Positions 28,807 to 37,997 of a DNA stretch of 50,247 nt are shown piece by piece; the stretch's first letter is position 1; every line of letters begins with the position of its first letter. The translations under genes were made by a program, and so were the position numbers. The stretch spans positions 1-50,247 of the forward strand of contig JOBE01000052.1 in assembly GCA_000717735.1 (NCBI GenBank), in the 5' to 3' direction. This DNA comes from Streptomyces griseoluteus (GTDB lineage: Bacteria; Actinomycetota; Actinomycetes; Streptomycetales; Streptomycetaceae). The notes under the pieces were generated by a model. That model ran no database searches. It saw only the letters and a program-made list of their open reading frames with translations, and was not told the DNA's origin.

Positions 28807-29976
28807 TCAGACGGTCGCCCGGCCGGTGACAGTGAGGGCGGCGGCCAGGTCGGTGCCGGCGCGAGCGGTGCCGGTCGGGCCCGTGCCGGTCGGGCCCGTG
28901 CCGGTCACGTCCTTGCCGGTCACGTCCTTGCCGGTCAGGTCCGGGATGGCGAGGGCGGCCGCGCCCGTGTCGGTGGGCTCCGGGCCGGTGGCGCGCGGCA
29001 CCGGCAGGGGCCGGGTCTCCAGGGCGGCTCCACGCGCGCGCGTGGAGCCGGCCGGGCCGGGCTCCGCTGCCGGGGCCCCCTCCGGCGGGCTGCCCTTCGT
29101 CAGCAGGACCACGCCCCGCGCCGCGACCAGCGAGGCGCCGGCCGCGACGAGCCAGCCCCACGCGCCCGCACGGAACGTCTCGCCGAGCAGCGCCACCCCG
29201 ATCACCGCGGCGGCGGCCGGATTGGAGAGGTTGACCACGGCAAGGGGTGCCGCGAGGCCCCCCTGGTAGGCGGCCTGCGAGAGCAGCAGGCCGCCCGTCG
29301 CGAAGCCGGAGATCAGCACCGCGAGCAGCGCCGTCTGCCACCAGGCCGGCGTGCCGCCGGGAAGTCCGAGCGCCAGCGCGGCCGTCAGCGTCTGGGTGAG
29401 CGCGGAGGCGACGCCCGACGCGATCCCGGAGGCGGTGGCGTGACCGAGCCCGCGGGCGCCCCGGCTCCCGGTCGTGGCCGGACCCGCGCCGTGCTCGCGC
29501 CCGTACAGCCGTCCCGACGCGAGCACGGCGATGAGGGCCGCCGTCGCCGCCGCGACGATCAGGGACTCGCGCAGGCTGAGCGCCTCGCCGGGCGCCGTCG
29601 GTCCGGTCACGGCGACAAGGCCGACGAGACCGCCCAGGGTCCACAGGGCCCCGCGCCACTCGGCCCGCGTCACCCGGCGCCCCGCGCAGTACGCGCCGAG
29701 CGGCAGCGCCGCCACCAGGGTCAGCGCGCCGAGCGGCTGGACCAGGGTCAGCGGGCCGTAGTGCAGGGCGGCCACGTGGGCGAGGGCTCCGGCGGCGTTC
29801 AGGCCGACCGCCGCCCACCACTGCCCGCGGGTGAAGAGCCCGCGCAGCGCCCCGCGCCCGTCCTGGACGGGGGAGGCGGCGGCGAGCCGCGACTGGGCGA
29901 CGGCGGCGAGCGCGTATCCGGCGGCGGACGCGAGCGAGAGGAGGACCGCGAGGGCGGTGCCGGCGGCGGGGTTCAT
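28807..29976 (-). CDS. DMT/EamA-type membrane transporter with repetitive C-terminal tail
   Basis: A 389-residue integral membrane protein with about nine to ten hydrophobic helices (for example ALAVLLSLASAAGYALAAVA at the N-terminus, and LVGLVAVTG) and the small-residue-rich helices of the drug/metabolite transporter superfamily. The last about 80 residues are hydrophilic and contain five-residue repeats of the type TGxxx encoded by 15-bp tandem DNA repeats. The ATG at 29976 overlaps the stop of the PAP2 gene as ATGA, so the two genes are coupled. The substrate is unknown. Confidence 0.82.
   Translation of the reverse strand: MNPAAGTALAVLLSLASAAGYALAAVAQSRLAAASPVQDGRGALRGLFTRGQWWAAVGLNAAGALAHVAALHYGPLTLVQPLGALTLVAALPLGAYCAGRRVTRAEWRGALWTLGGLVGLVAVTGPTAPGEALSLRESLIVAAATAALIAVLASGRLYGREHGAGPATTGSRGARGLGHATASGIASGVASALTQTLTAALALGLPGGTPAWWQTALLAVLISGFATGGLLLSQAAYQGGLAAPLAVVNLSNPAAAAVIGVALLGETFRAGAWGWLVAAGASLVAARGVVLLTKGSPPEGAPAAEPGPAGSTRARGAALETRPLPVPRATGPEPTDTGAAALAIPDLTGKDVTGKDVTGTGPTGTGPTGTARAGTDLAAALTVTGRATV
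28853..28942. repeat. 15-bp tandem repeat array within the transporter gene
   Basis: Six head-to-tail 15-bp units, beginning GTGCCGG or TTGCCGG. Units at 28868 and 28883 are identical; the later ones differ by a few bases. The array is in frame and encodes the TGxxx repeats of the C-terminal tail, so unit-number changes would not shift the frame. Confidence 0.85.
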
Positions 29977-30767
29977 CGGTGGGCTCCGACCGGGAGAGGT
30001 GCCGTACCGAGGGTGCGGGGTACGGGTGGGGACGTCGTCCGGCGTCCCGGGGTGCGGACCGCGAGCAGCGCGAGGCCGAGGAGCGCGGCGGCGGCGAGCG
30101 CGTCGAACCAGTAGTGGTTGGCGGTGCCGACGATGACGAGCAGCGTGAGCAGCGGGTGGAGCAGCCACAGGATCCGCAGCCGGGACCGGGTGGCGGCGAT
30201 GAGGCCGATCGCGACCATCAGGGCCCAGCCGAAGTGCAGCGAGGGCATGGCCGCGAACTGGTTCGCCATCGAGTCCGTCTCCGGCGTCGCCCCGTACACC
30301 GAGGGGCCGTAGATCCGGGCCGTGTCCACGAGCCCGCCGGCGGCGAGCATCCGCGGCGGCGCGAGCGGCATCAGCAGGTGGAGGGCGAGCGCGGCGGCGG
30401 TGAGGAGCGCGAGCACGCGGCGCGACCAGATGTAGTGGGCGGGGCGCCGCAGGTAGAGCCAGACGAGGAAGGCGAGCGTGGCCGGAAAGTGCACGGCCGC
30501 GTAGTACGTGTTCGCCGCCCGGATGAGCGGTTCGCCGTGCAGCAGCAGCTGCTGGATCGATACCTCGCTCGGCAGGTGGATCGCGCGCTCGGCGTCCCAG
30601 ACGCGGTCGGCGTTCCGGAAGGCGCGGGTCTCGTGGCCGTTGGCGAAGAGCCGGCCGAACTTGTAGACGAGGAAGAGGGCGGTGACGAGCGCGAGCTCGC
30701 GCAGCAGCGGCGGTCTGACGGTCTCGCCGTCGTCCCCCTCGCCGCTTTCGCGTATCCGGGCAGCCAT
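29973..30767 (-). CDS. PAP2-superfamily membrane phosphatase/phosphotransferase
   Basis: A 264-residue membrane protein with five to six helices. PAP2 signature pieces: the LHLLMPLAPPRML segment, the AAMPSLHFGWAL (PSxH motif with catalytic His) and TANHYWFDALAAAALLG (the HxxxD motif). This version is closest to the AUR1/inositol-phosphorylceramide-synthase-like group common in actinobacteria. The ATG at 30767 has a GAGG-type site upstream; longer in-frame starts run into the tetR operator. It is the first gene of a PAP2-transporter pair, divergent from tetR, and probably repressed through the shared palindrome. Confidence 0.88.
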   Translation of the reverse strand: MAARIRESGEGDDGETVRPPLLRELALVTALFLVYKFGRLFANGHETRAFRNADRVWDAERAIHLPSEVSIQQLLLHGEPLIRAANTYYAAVHFPATLAFLVWLYLRRPAHYIWSRRVLALLTAAALALHLLMPLAPPRMLAAGGLVDTARIYGPSVYGATPETDSMANQFAAMPSLHFGWALMVAIGLIAATRSRLRILWLLHPLLTLLVIVGTANHYWFDALAAAALLGLALLAVRTPGRRTTSPPVPRTLGTAPLPVGAHR

Positions 30768-30834
30768 GGTGTGGCTCCCTCCTCGGTAATCAGTCAAATC
30801 GCCAACAAACGGAGTGAGCGTAGATCCGATTTCA

Positions 30835-30870
30835 TCGAGACGCAAACGTCTCGATACGTTTGCGTCTCGA
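30835..30870. promoter_or_regulatory. TetR operator between PAP2/transporter operon and tetR
   Basis: A perfect inverted repeat with 14-base arms: TCGAGACGCAAACG (30835-30848) and CGTTTGCGTCTCGA (30857-30870), with an 8-base centre TCTCGATA. A nested GAGACG/CGTCTC pair gives further symmetry. It lies in the 167-bp divergent gap, 68 bases from the PAP2 start and 65 from the tetR start, which fits autoregulation plus control of the neighbouring operon. Confidence 0.85.
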
Positions 30871-30934
30871 TTGTGCACCCCCTACTCTCGTATGTGCAGG
30901 CAAAGGTGTGTCCCGGAGGGGTCTGGAGGGATCG

Positions 30935-31531
30935 ATGTCCACAGAGGCGGCGACCGCGGCAGCCCGGCGCAGCAAGATCACGCCGGAGCGCGAGACGGAG
31001 CTGTACGACGCCGTGCTCTGCCTGCTGCGCGAGGGCGGCTACGACTCCGTGACCATGGAGGGCGTCGCGGCCCGCACCAAGTGCGGCAAGGCCACCCTCT
31101 ACCGGCAGTGGGGCACCAAACCGCAGCTCGTCACCGCCGCGCTCGCCCGGCGGCGCTGCACCGTCTTCGCCGGCATCGACACCGGCACCCTCGCCGGCGA
31201 CCTGCGCGAGGCGGCCCGCGTCGCCGCCTCCCACCGCGAACGCGACGCCGAACTCATGGAGGCCGTCGCCCAGGCCTTCATCCAGCACCCCGACCTGCGC
31301 GCCGCACTCCGCGAGACCGTCATCGCCCCCGAGGTCGCGGCGATCGACGCGGTGGTGGCCCGGGCCGTCGAGCGCGGCGAGATCGACGCGGGCAACCCCG
31401 CGATCGGATTCGTCGCCCCCTGCTTCATGGGCATGCTCCGCATCGAGCGCCTCTTCGAGGAACGCTTCGCGGACGCCTCCACCATGCGGACCTTCGTCGA
31501 CGCCGTCCTCCTCCCGGCGCTGCGCGCCTAG
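30935..31531 (+). CDS. TetR/AcrR family repressor
   Basis: A 198-residue regulator with an N-terminal HTH (YDSVTMEGVAARTKCGKATLYRQWGTKPQLV) and a variable helical ligand-binding C-terminus. The ATG at 30935 follows GGAGGG at good spacing; upstream in-frame starts overlap the operator. It is divergent from the PAP2/transporter pair with a large palindrome between them, so it most likely represses both. The ligand is unknown; a membrane-active or lipid-like compound would fit the neighbours but is inference. The stop codon TAG lies inside the CCTAGG end of a dispersed repeat. Confidence 0.93.
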   Translation: MSTEAATAAARRSKITPERETELYDAVLCLLREGGYDSVTMEGVAARTKCGKATLYRQWGTKPQLVTAALARRRCTVFAGIDTGTLAGDLREAARVAASHRERDAELMEAVAQAFIQHPDLRAALRETVIAPEVAAIDAVVARAVERGEIDAGNPAIGFVAPCFMGMLRIERLFEERFADASTMRTFVDAVLLPALRA

Positions 31532-31596
31532 GACCTGTCTTTCGGATCATGCCGGGCTCGCTGATCCGCCCTGACCCGAAAGGCAGGCCCTAGGGG
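31529..31596. repeat. dispersed imperfect palindromic repeat, copy 2
   Basis: Ends CCTGTCTTTCGG and, reversed, CCTGCCTTTCGG are inverted repeats, and CCTAGG occurs at both outer borders, as if a CTAG target had been duplicated. The interior GGATCATGCCGGGCTCGC is shared with copy 1 at 10108-10197. It follows immediately on the tetR stop and could end its transcript. Confidence 0.65.
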
Positions 31597-31628
31597 CGAG
31601 GCCGGGCGTCGTCCGGCACCCTGGGACC

Positions 31629-32003
31629 ATGGCCGCACGCACCCCCGAGCTCCGCGTCCGCCGGGTCTACGACACCCCGTCACCCGACGACGGCGTACGG
31701 GTCCTCGTCGACCGGCTCTGGCCGCGCGGACTCGCGAAGACGGACGCCCGCATCGACGAATGGCCCAAAGCGCTCACCCCGTCGACCGAACTCCGCCGCT
31801 GGTACCACGGCCCGGACGGCGAGTACGAGGAGTTCCGCCGCCGCTACGAGGCCGAACTCGCCGCCCCCGAGGCCGCCGCGGCCCTCGACCGGCTGCGCGA
31901 CCTCGCGAGCAAGGACACGGTCACCCTCCTCACGGCCACCAAGGACCCGGCCCTCAGCCACACCTCGGTACTGCTCCACGAGCTGGACCGGACGGCGACG
32001 TAA
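31629..32003 (+). CDS. DUF488 family protein
   Basis: A 124-residue protein of the DUF488 (YeaO-like) family. Recognised by VRRVYDTPSPDDGVRVLVDRLWPRG at the N-terminus, LRRWYHGPDGEYEEFRRRYEAEL in the middle and VTLLTATKDPALSHTSVLLHEL at the end. The family is widespread and without established function. Start at ATG 31629. It is convergent with the DUF309 gene 3 bases beyond its stop. Confidence 0.88.
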   Translation: MAARTPELRVRRVYDTPSPDDGVRVLVDRLWPRGLAKTDARIDEWPKALTPSTELRRWYHGPDGEYEEFRRRYEAELAAPEAAAALDRLRDLASKDTVTLLTATKDPALSHTSVLLHELDRTAT

Positions 32004-32006
32004 CGG

Positions 32007-32516
32007 TCAGGGCCTGTCGCCGCGCAACCCGGGCGCCTCGGCGGCCGCGTCGACCACAGCGGCGTCCACCGCACCCGCACGGTCGGCCAGCTCCCCCGCC
32101 CAGGCCACGAGCCCGTCCACGTCGATCCCGTACGCGTCGGCGGCGACCCGCCCGGCCGCGAGCCGGTCCGCGCCGCGGCGCAACAGCCGCGCCCCGCCCG
32201 CCGCGTTGCCGCGGGCCGTGTGCGTCAGGCCCACGGCGAGCTGCGCGAGCCCCTGCCACAGGTCCCGCTCCGACGCGGGACCGGACTTCCAGGCGTCCTC
32301 GAAGACCTCGTGCGCGTGGAAGGGCATTCCCGCGTCGAGCAGCCGCTGCGCCTCGCGCAGGGTCTCGGCCGGGGCGCGCACGACACCCTCGGGCTGCCGG
32401 GGCACCCCCTCCGCCCCGTACGGCAGGGGCCGGCCGAGTCCGTCACGGGGACGCGAGCTACGGGCCCGTCCCTCGTCGTCACGGTCCCTGCCCCGGTCGT
32501 TCGCTGTCCGTTTCAC
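32007..32516 (-). CDS. DUF309 domain protein
   Basis: A 169-residue protein with the DUF309 signature FHAHEVFEDAWKSGP followed by LWQGLAQLAVGLTHTARGNAAGGARLLRRG. The first 40 residues are charged and probably disordered. GTG start at 32516. The family is all-helical with no known function. It is divergent from the ATPase regulator gene. Confidence 0.88.
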   Translation of the reverse strand: MKRTANDRGRDRDDEGRARSSRPRDGLGRPLPYGAEGVPRQPEGVVRAPAETLREAQRLLDAGMPFHAHEVFEDAWKSGPASERDLWQGLAQLAVGLTHTARGNAAGGARLLRRGADRLAAGRVAADAYGIDVDGLVAWAGELADRAGAVDAAVVDAAAEAPGLRGDRP

Positions 32517-32638
32517 CCGTCCATTGTCGCCCCCCGGAACGATCAGGACCGCTAGGCTGGTCGGTCCAGCGCCTCACTGGTCCGCGTGGGTCGCGCGGGT
32601 CACGTCATGGCAGTTGCTCGTGTGGGGGAGTGAGACCG

Positions 32639-35376
32639 GTGTCGTCGGAAGCGGAACAGTCGCCACCTGCAAGGCCGTCGGAGGCGCATCCCGGTCAGGG
32701 ACACCCGGCGGCCACCGTCGCCCAGGACCAGGGCGCCCTGCTCGAACGCGGCCCGGAACTCGCCGCCGCGGCACACGCCGTCGACGAGCTCGTGGCCGGA
32801 GCCGCGGCGGGCGGACCCGCCAGGGCGGCATCCTCGTCTACCGCGGAGAGCCCGGTATCGGGAAGACCGCACTCCTCGCCGAGATACGCCGAACCGCCCA
32901 GGACCGGTGCACCGTCCTGACCGCCCGCGGCGGCGAGACCCTCACCTCGGTTCCCTTCCACCTCACCCGGCAGCTCCTCCAGCCCGCCCTCGACCCCTTC
33001 GGCGCCGAGGACGTCCACCACCTCTTCGGCGAACACTTCGACCTCCTCGCCCCCGCGCTCGGGCTCGCACCCCCGCCCTCGGGCGCACCCGCCGACCCGC
33101 AGGGCGTACTCCTCGGACTCGCCCGGCTCCTGGAGCGCCTCGCGGAACGGTTGCGGGACCGGCCGCCGGTGCTGCTCGTGGACGACGCGCACTGGGCCGA
33201 CGCCGAATCCCTGGCCTGGCTCGACGCCTTCACCCGGATCCGGCGCGACCGCCGCCTGCCCGTCCTCGTCGTCCTCGCCCACCGCCCCCTGCCGCCGGAA
33301 CCGTGCGAACCGGGCGCGCCCGGCACCCTCGCCGCGCTCGGCGACCGCGCCGTCCTCACCCTGGGCCTGCACGCGCTCACCACCGAGGCCACGACGGCGC
33401 TGGCCCGCGACGCGCTCGGCGGACACGCGGACGAGCCGTTCTGCCAAGAGCTGTGGACCGTGACCTCCGGCAACCCGTACGAGACGGTCGAGCTGCTCGC
33501 CAAGGCCCGCGACCGGATGGTCGAACCCGTCGCCGGATCGGCCGGCCTGCTCCGCGACCTCGGCGCGGGCGCCCGCGGCGGTGGCCTCGTCAGCCGCCTG
33601 GAAGAGCTCGGAGCCGGACCGACCCGGGTCGCCCGGGCGATCGCCGTCCTCGACGCGGACAGCACGCCGGAACTCCTCGCGGAGCTCACGGGCCTGAGCC
33701 CCGGAGACGTGGCCGACCACACCGACCGGCTCCGGGACGCCAGGATCGTGCAGACCAGGCCCGCCGCCCCGGACTCCGCCACCGACTCCCTGGAGTTCAC
33801 CCACCCGCTGATCGCGACCGCCGTGTACGGATCGATCCCGCCGGCCACCAGGACCGCCCTCCACGGGCGGGCCGCCTGGGCGCTCACCGAGGCTGGCCAC
33901 GGCCCCGCCGCCGCCTCACGACACCTCCTCGAAGTCCATCCGGACGACGACGAGGACGTCGTCACGCAGCTGCGCGCCGCCGCCGTCGAGCACCTCGCCG
34001 TCGGAGCGCCCGACGCGGCCCGCCGCTGCCTGGGCCGCGCCCTCGCCGAACCGCCCCGCCCGGAGACGTACGCCCGCGTCCTGTACGAACTCGGCTGCGC
34101 GTCCCTGCTCACCGCACCCGGCGCCACCGTCCGCCACCTGCGCTCCGCGCTCGAACTGCCCGGTCTCGACGACGCCCTGCGCATCGACGCGACCCACCGG
34201 CTCGCCCAGGCCCTCGCCCACGACAACCAGCTCCAGGAGGCCGCCAGGACCGCGGGCGCCGCCGCGGCCCGGACCCCGTCCGGCATCGGCCGCCGCCGCC
34301 TCCAGGCCGCGCACTTCATGTTCGAGGGGTTCCAGGCCTCGGAGGAGGACGGCCCCGGCCGCTCCCGCCGCCTCGCCGAGCTCACCGAACACTTCACCTG
34401 CGCCGACAACTCCGAGCGGGCCCTCGTCGCCGTACGGGCCTTCGACGGGATGATGCGCGGCGAACCCGCCGACGAGGTCGTACGCCTCTGCGACCGCACC
34501 CTCGTCGACGGCGTACCCGCCCGGGGCCTCGGCTGGACCGACACCACCTGGGGCTTCGAGATCCCGGCGCTCACGGGCATCGCGTACGCGTTCTCCGACC
34601 GTCCCGACCGCGCCCAGGCCCTCTTCGGCGAGGCGGTCCGGGCCTTCGAGATCTCCGGCTGGAGCGGCGCCCACCTCGCCTTCGCCCACACCCTCCTCGG
34701 CCTGGTCCACCGGCGCCGCGGCAATCTGCCCCTGGCCCAGCACCACCTGGAGGAGGGACTGCGGCTCGCCGACCGCGTCGGCACCGGACTCCCCGTCCAC
34801 TGGGACACGGCCTGTCTCCTCGTCGACACCCTGCTCGCCCGCGGCCGTACCGCCGAGGCCCGCGAGGTCGCCGACCGCTACGCCTTCGGCCCGCCCTGGC
34901 CCGGCGCGATCGTGCTGCCCGACGGCCCCAGCGTCCTCGGCCGGCTGCTGCTCGCCGAGGGCAGGACCGAGGAGGCGGTGTCCACCCTCGAAGCGGCGGC
35001 CGAGTCCCTGATCGGCCGCGGCAGGCACCACGGCGTCTGGGCCCCCTGGCCCTTCGACCTGGCCCGCGCCCTCGCGCCGAAGGACCCGGACCGCGCGGCC
35101 CGCATCGCCACCGAGGCGCACGTCCACGCGGAACACCTCGGCACGCCCACCGCGCTGGGCGAATCCCTCCGCTGCCTGTCCCTCTTCGCGGACCCCGAGG
35201 AGTCCCGCCGGCTCCTCACCCGGGCCGTCGGACACCTGGCCGCGTCCCCCGCCCGCTACGAGGAGGCCCGCGCCCGCCTGGACCTCGCCCACGCGACGGG
35301 CTCAGCGGCCACCCTCGCCGAAGCGACGTCCCTGGCCGCCGCCTGCGGCGCCGACACCCTCACCGCCGACCCGTGA
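32639..35376 (+). pseudogene. LAL-like ATPase regulator with a frameshift near its N-terminus and no HTH
   Basis: A large AAA/LAL-type ATP-binding protein of about 912 codons. It appears to start at the GTG at 32639 (VSSEAEQSPPARPSEAH, GGGGAG upstream), with ALLERGPELAAAAHAVDELV in that frame. The frame then changes near 32822-32830: the expected continuation GGILVYRGEPGIGKTALLAEI (Walker A) is in another frame, consistent with loss of one G in a short G-run. Downstream are a Walker B (PPVLLVDDAHWADAESL), a TSGNPYETVELL motif and about 400 residues of TPR-like helices. It stops at ADTLTADP, where LAL regulators would continue into a LuxR HTH, and no HTH is found in the remaining 86 bases before the tRNA. 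It may be a decayed gene, a sequencing error, or a natural frameshift. Confidence 0.7.
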
Positions 35377-35462
35377 CAGCCCGTGCGTCAACCCACCCTC
35401 CGGGGTGAGGTAATGTTTTCCCTGCACGCCGACGCGGGGGAAAACCCGGCGGAGACGCGCAC

Positions 35463-35539
<77 letters not shown>

Positions 35540-35567
35540 TGCTTCATGCAGGTCGGAGGCCGTTCTC

Positions 35568-36968
35568 TCATCCATGAGAGGACGGCCTTTCATGCGTCCG
35601 GGGCCATGGTGGTCGCAATGTGGTCGCACGTCCATTCTGTGGCCGGTTGGCCGTGGCGCTGAACCCGGCTACGGCGGGGGAGCGGAGTCGGCGGAGGGCT
35701 TCGCGGAGCCGGTGGATGTGGTCGCGTGGTGGTCGCAGCCACGCCATGTGGTCCGTTTGATGGCCGGCCTTCTCGGCTCCGGTGAGGGTGTGGTCGATGG
35801 TGTCGACGGCTTCTCGGGCTGCCTGCTGGGTGAGGTGGCTGTAGACGTTGGCGGTCGTCGACAGGGTGGAGTGCCGCAGCGTCTTGGAGACCACGGTGAG
35901 CGGCACGCCGGCGGTGATGGTGATCGTGGCGGCCAGGTGACGCAGGTCGTGCACCGTGACCCTGGGGACACCAGCTTCGGCGGAGAGACGGCGAAGTCGG
36001 TCCAGCACCTGATGAGGTCCGAGCGGACGGCCGTCGGGTCGGCAGAACACGAGTCCGGCGAACGGATCGTCAGGATCGCCGTGTGTTCGAGGCACCGTTT
36101 GTGCTCGGTGTCGGAGGGCTGTGGCGACGCGGTGTGAGATGGCGACCCAGCCGCGGCTCGACCGGGTCTTAGGTGTGGTGATGACGAGGTGGTTGTTGTC
36201 GATGGCGGAGAGGGTGCAGCGCACGTAGAAGACGCCCTGGTCGAGGTGGACGTCGTTCCAGTGGAGGCCGAGGGCTTCGCCCTTGCGGAGGCCGGTGCCG
36301 ATGAGGAACTCGAACAGGTCGGCCATCTCGGGATCGGCATGGTGGCAGTAGCCGAGGAAGCGGGCGGCTTCCTCCGCCGTCCAGATACGACGCTCCGGCG
36401 ACGGAGGACGGCGCAGGACCGGGGGGCGGGCCGGGTTGTGGGCCAGACGGTGTTGGCGCACGGCGTCGCCGAGGGCGCTGGAGAGGGTGGCCAGGCATCG
36501 GTAGAGGGTGGTCTCGCCGCGGCCGGAGGCGAGCTGGCAGGTGGTGAAGGCGGAGATGTGACGGTGGGCGAGTTGGTCGAGCTTGAGGGTGCCGAAGGCC
36601 GGGATGAGGTCGTTGCGGACGTAGTCGCGGTAGCGGGCCATGGTGGTCGGCTTCAGCACGAGCGCTTTCGCAGTGAGCCACGCGTTCAGGTAGGCGGTGA
36701 CGGTCTGGTTCGGGTCGGCGTCGAACCCGCCGGCCTCGCCCTCGAGAAACCGCCGCAATGCTTCTTCGGCTGAGTCCTGGCTGACGAAACCGCCCCGCCG
36801 CACCGTGGTGCGGCGGTGGTCAGGGGCTGGGACATCGACGGCGAAGCTCCAGGTGCCGTGCTCGCTCTCCGTGACCAGGTGGGGGCAGTGTGAGCCGAGC
36901 TGATCGCGATGGTTGTCCCTGCAGCCGCAGCGGCGGTAGATACGGCCGCGGCCGACGCTGGTACGCAT
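35568..36968 (-). CDS. int: tyrosine site-specific integrase
   Basis: A 466-residue phage/AICE-type tyrosine recombinase. The N-terminal part contains a Cys/His cluster ([18 protein letters not shown]), then the SAM-like core-binding domain ([20 protein letters not shown]). The catalytic domain shows Arg in [19 protein letters not shown] (His-x-x-Arg), His in [16 protein letters not shown] and the Tyr nucleophile in NVYSH. ATG at 36968 with GGAGG 8 bases upstream. Its 3' end lies 29 bases from attL. The C-terminal coding region holds repeated GTGGTCGC motifs that may be integrase arm sites. It should integrate and excise the island at tRNA-Pro. Confidence 0.95.
   Translation of the reverse strand: MRTSVGRGRIYRRCGCRDNHRDQLGSHCPHLVTESEHGTWSFAVDVPAPDHRRTTVRRGGFVSQDSAEEALRRFLEGEAGGFDADPNQTVTAYLNAWLTAKALVLKPTTMARYRDYVRNDLIPAFGTLKLDQLAHRHISAFTTCQLASGRGETTLYRCLATLSSALGDAVRQHRLAHNPARPPVLRRPPSPERRIWTAEEAARFLGYCHHADPEMADLFEFLIGTGLRKGEALGLHWNDVHLDQGVFYVRCTLSAIDNNHLVITTPKTRSSRGWVAISHRVATALRHRAQTVPRTHGDPDDPFAGLVFCRPDGRPLGPHQVLDRLRRLSAEAGVPRVTVHDLRHLAATITITAGVPLTVVSKTLRHSTLSTTANVYSHLTQQAAREAVDTIDHTLTGAEKAGHQTDHMAWLRPPRDHIHRLREALRRLRSPAVAGFSATANRPQNGRATTLRPPWPRTHERPSSHG
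35609..35736. repeat. GTGGTCGC pairs in the integrase 3' coding region, candidate arm-type sites
   Basis: Four copies of GTGGTCGC in two pairs: 35609-35616 with 35620-35627, and 35718-35725 with 35729-35736; each pair is spaced 11 bases start to start. They lie in the same orientation beside the attL core and are conserved at the same places in the second integrase copy. Spacing of one helical turn near the att core suggests integrase arm-binding sites. Confidence 0.5.
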
Positions 36969-37265
36969 GGTGATCGCCTCCAGGGATGGAGGGAAGTGGG
37001 TACCTCCAGCCTGCGACCACAGGCGACCACCACGACTCTCACGAGCCCGTGACCAGCAGGTTTCCCTTGTTACCGCGCCAGTGCACGCCCGATGCTGACG
37101 GGAACCCGCTCGATCAGTCAGGCCTTCCGATCGGCGCGGCAGCAGCTTCTCTCAGCGGCCAGTCGAGACGCGGCGTGATGCTCCCTTGGTTAATATGGTG
37201 GTGAACTTGGACAAAGTTGGTCATGTATTCCGGCGGTGCCGTACTCATGAACCCCTGGGGGTGAG
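36969..37265. promoter_or_regulatory. divergent region between integrase and cargo operon
   Basis: 297 bases containing the promoters of int (minus) and of the NTase-like/CHAT operon (plus). Two GCGACCAC copies, 10 bases apart, lie at 37013-37020 and 37023-37030. A TAATAT box at 37191-37196 in an unusually AT-rich patch could be the operon -10. Bases 37013-37071 are repeated, with changes, at 42504-42562. Confidence 0.45.
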
Positions 37266-37997
37266 GTGTGCGTTTCCGATGACAGTGGCTACGAGGTGCG
37301 AGACCAGGACCTCCACTTCTTGTGCATCAGTCGCGATGCGATGAGGGCGATGGTGGATCACAAGGTGCCGCTCGGGATGACTGCCCAGGAGTTCGACCAG
37401 TTCTGCGGGACCCTGGGCTGGGCCGCGCGGCTGGACGAGATCGAGGACCTCGACGTCCGACTTCAGGGGAGTGCAGCGCGGTTCTTCGCCGGGCGGCACA
37501 AGCAGATGGCGTATGTTTCAGAAGAGATCGTCACGGACTTCTTGGCGGAGTGGGAGCGCTACCCCGAGCTGGTCGAGCTGCAACAGATCAAGGTGCGGAT
37601 GGCGAGTGTCTGGGCAGACTCCGGCGCGCGCCCTCTGCGGCGCCCGTTCGACGCGTACTACAAGCTGGGCATTTCGAATGTACCCAGCGACTACGACGTT
37701 CAGATCTCCAGCGACAGCCTGGCCGCACGTGCCCGAGCCAGGATCGAACCGCTCGGCCTGCCCGAAGTGTTCGACATTCGGCACCCTTCCTACCGGTTCA
37801 TCGAAAAGTCCCTCATTTACAAGGTCGCCCCACATCTGGAAATCTGGCGGGCGGTGCAGACCGACCTCCTGCACCGCCGCGTGACGATCGCCGCGTTTGC
37901 CGGCACCGGCCCCGAACGGGTCGAGGACTCCACATGGATGTCCAACCACCACCAGCCGGGCGACTGGGTACTTAGGACAGGCGGGGACCGTGTCTGA
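37266..37997 (+). CDS. possible nucleotidyltransferase-like protein, first gene of CHAT operon
   Basis: A 243-residue cytoplasmic protein that I do not recognise with certainty. The segment KLGISNVPSDYDVQISSD resembles the nucleotidyltransferase active-site pattern (small residues followed by SDxDV, with DYD as a metal-binding pair). An upstream VRLQGSAARFFAGRHKQM block and a downstream YRFIEKSLIYKVAPHLEIW block look conserved and structured. It starts with GTG at 37266. It overlaps the next gene by 8 bases, so the three-gene operon is translationally coupled. If it is a nucleotidyltransferase, it could make a signal for the CHAT protein or modify a partner; that is inference. The residue spacing is shorter than in classic MNT-type enzymes, which keeps confidence low. 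Confidence 0.5.
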   Translation: MCVSDDSGYEVRDQDLHFLCISRDAMRAMVDHKVPLGMTAQEFDQFCGTLGWAARLDEIEDLDVRLQGSAARFFAGRHKQMAYVSEEIVTDFLAEWERYPELVELQQIKVRMASVWADSGARPLRRPFDAYYKLGISNVPSDYDVQISSDSLAARARARIEPLGLPEVFDIRHPSYRFIEKSLIYKVAPHLEIWRAVQTDLLHRRVTIAAFAGTGPERVEDSTWMSNHHQPGDWVLRTGGDRV

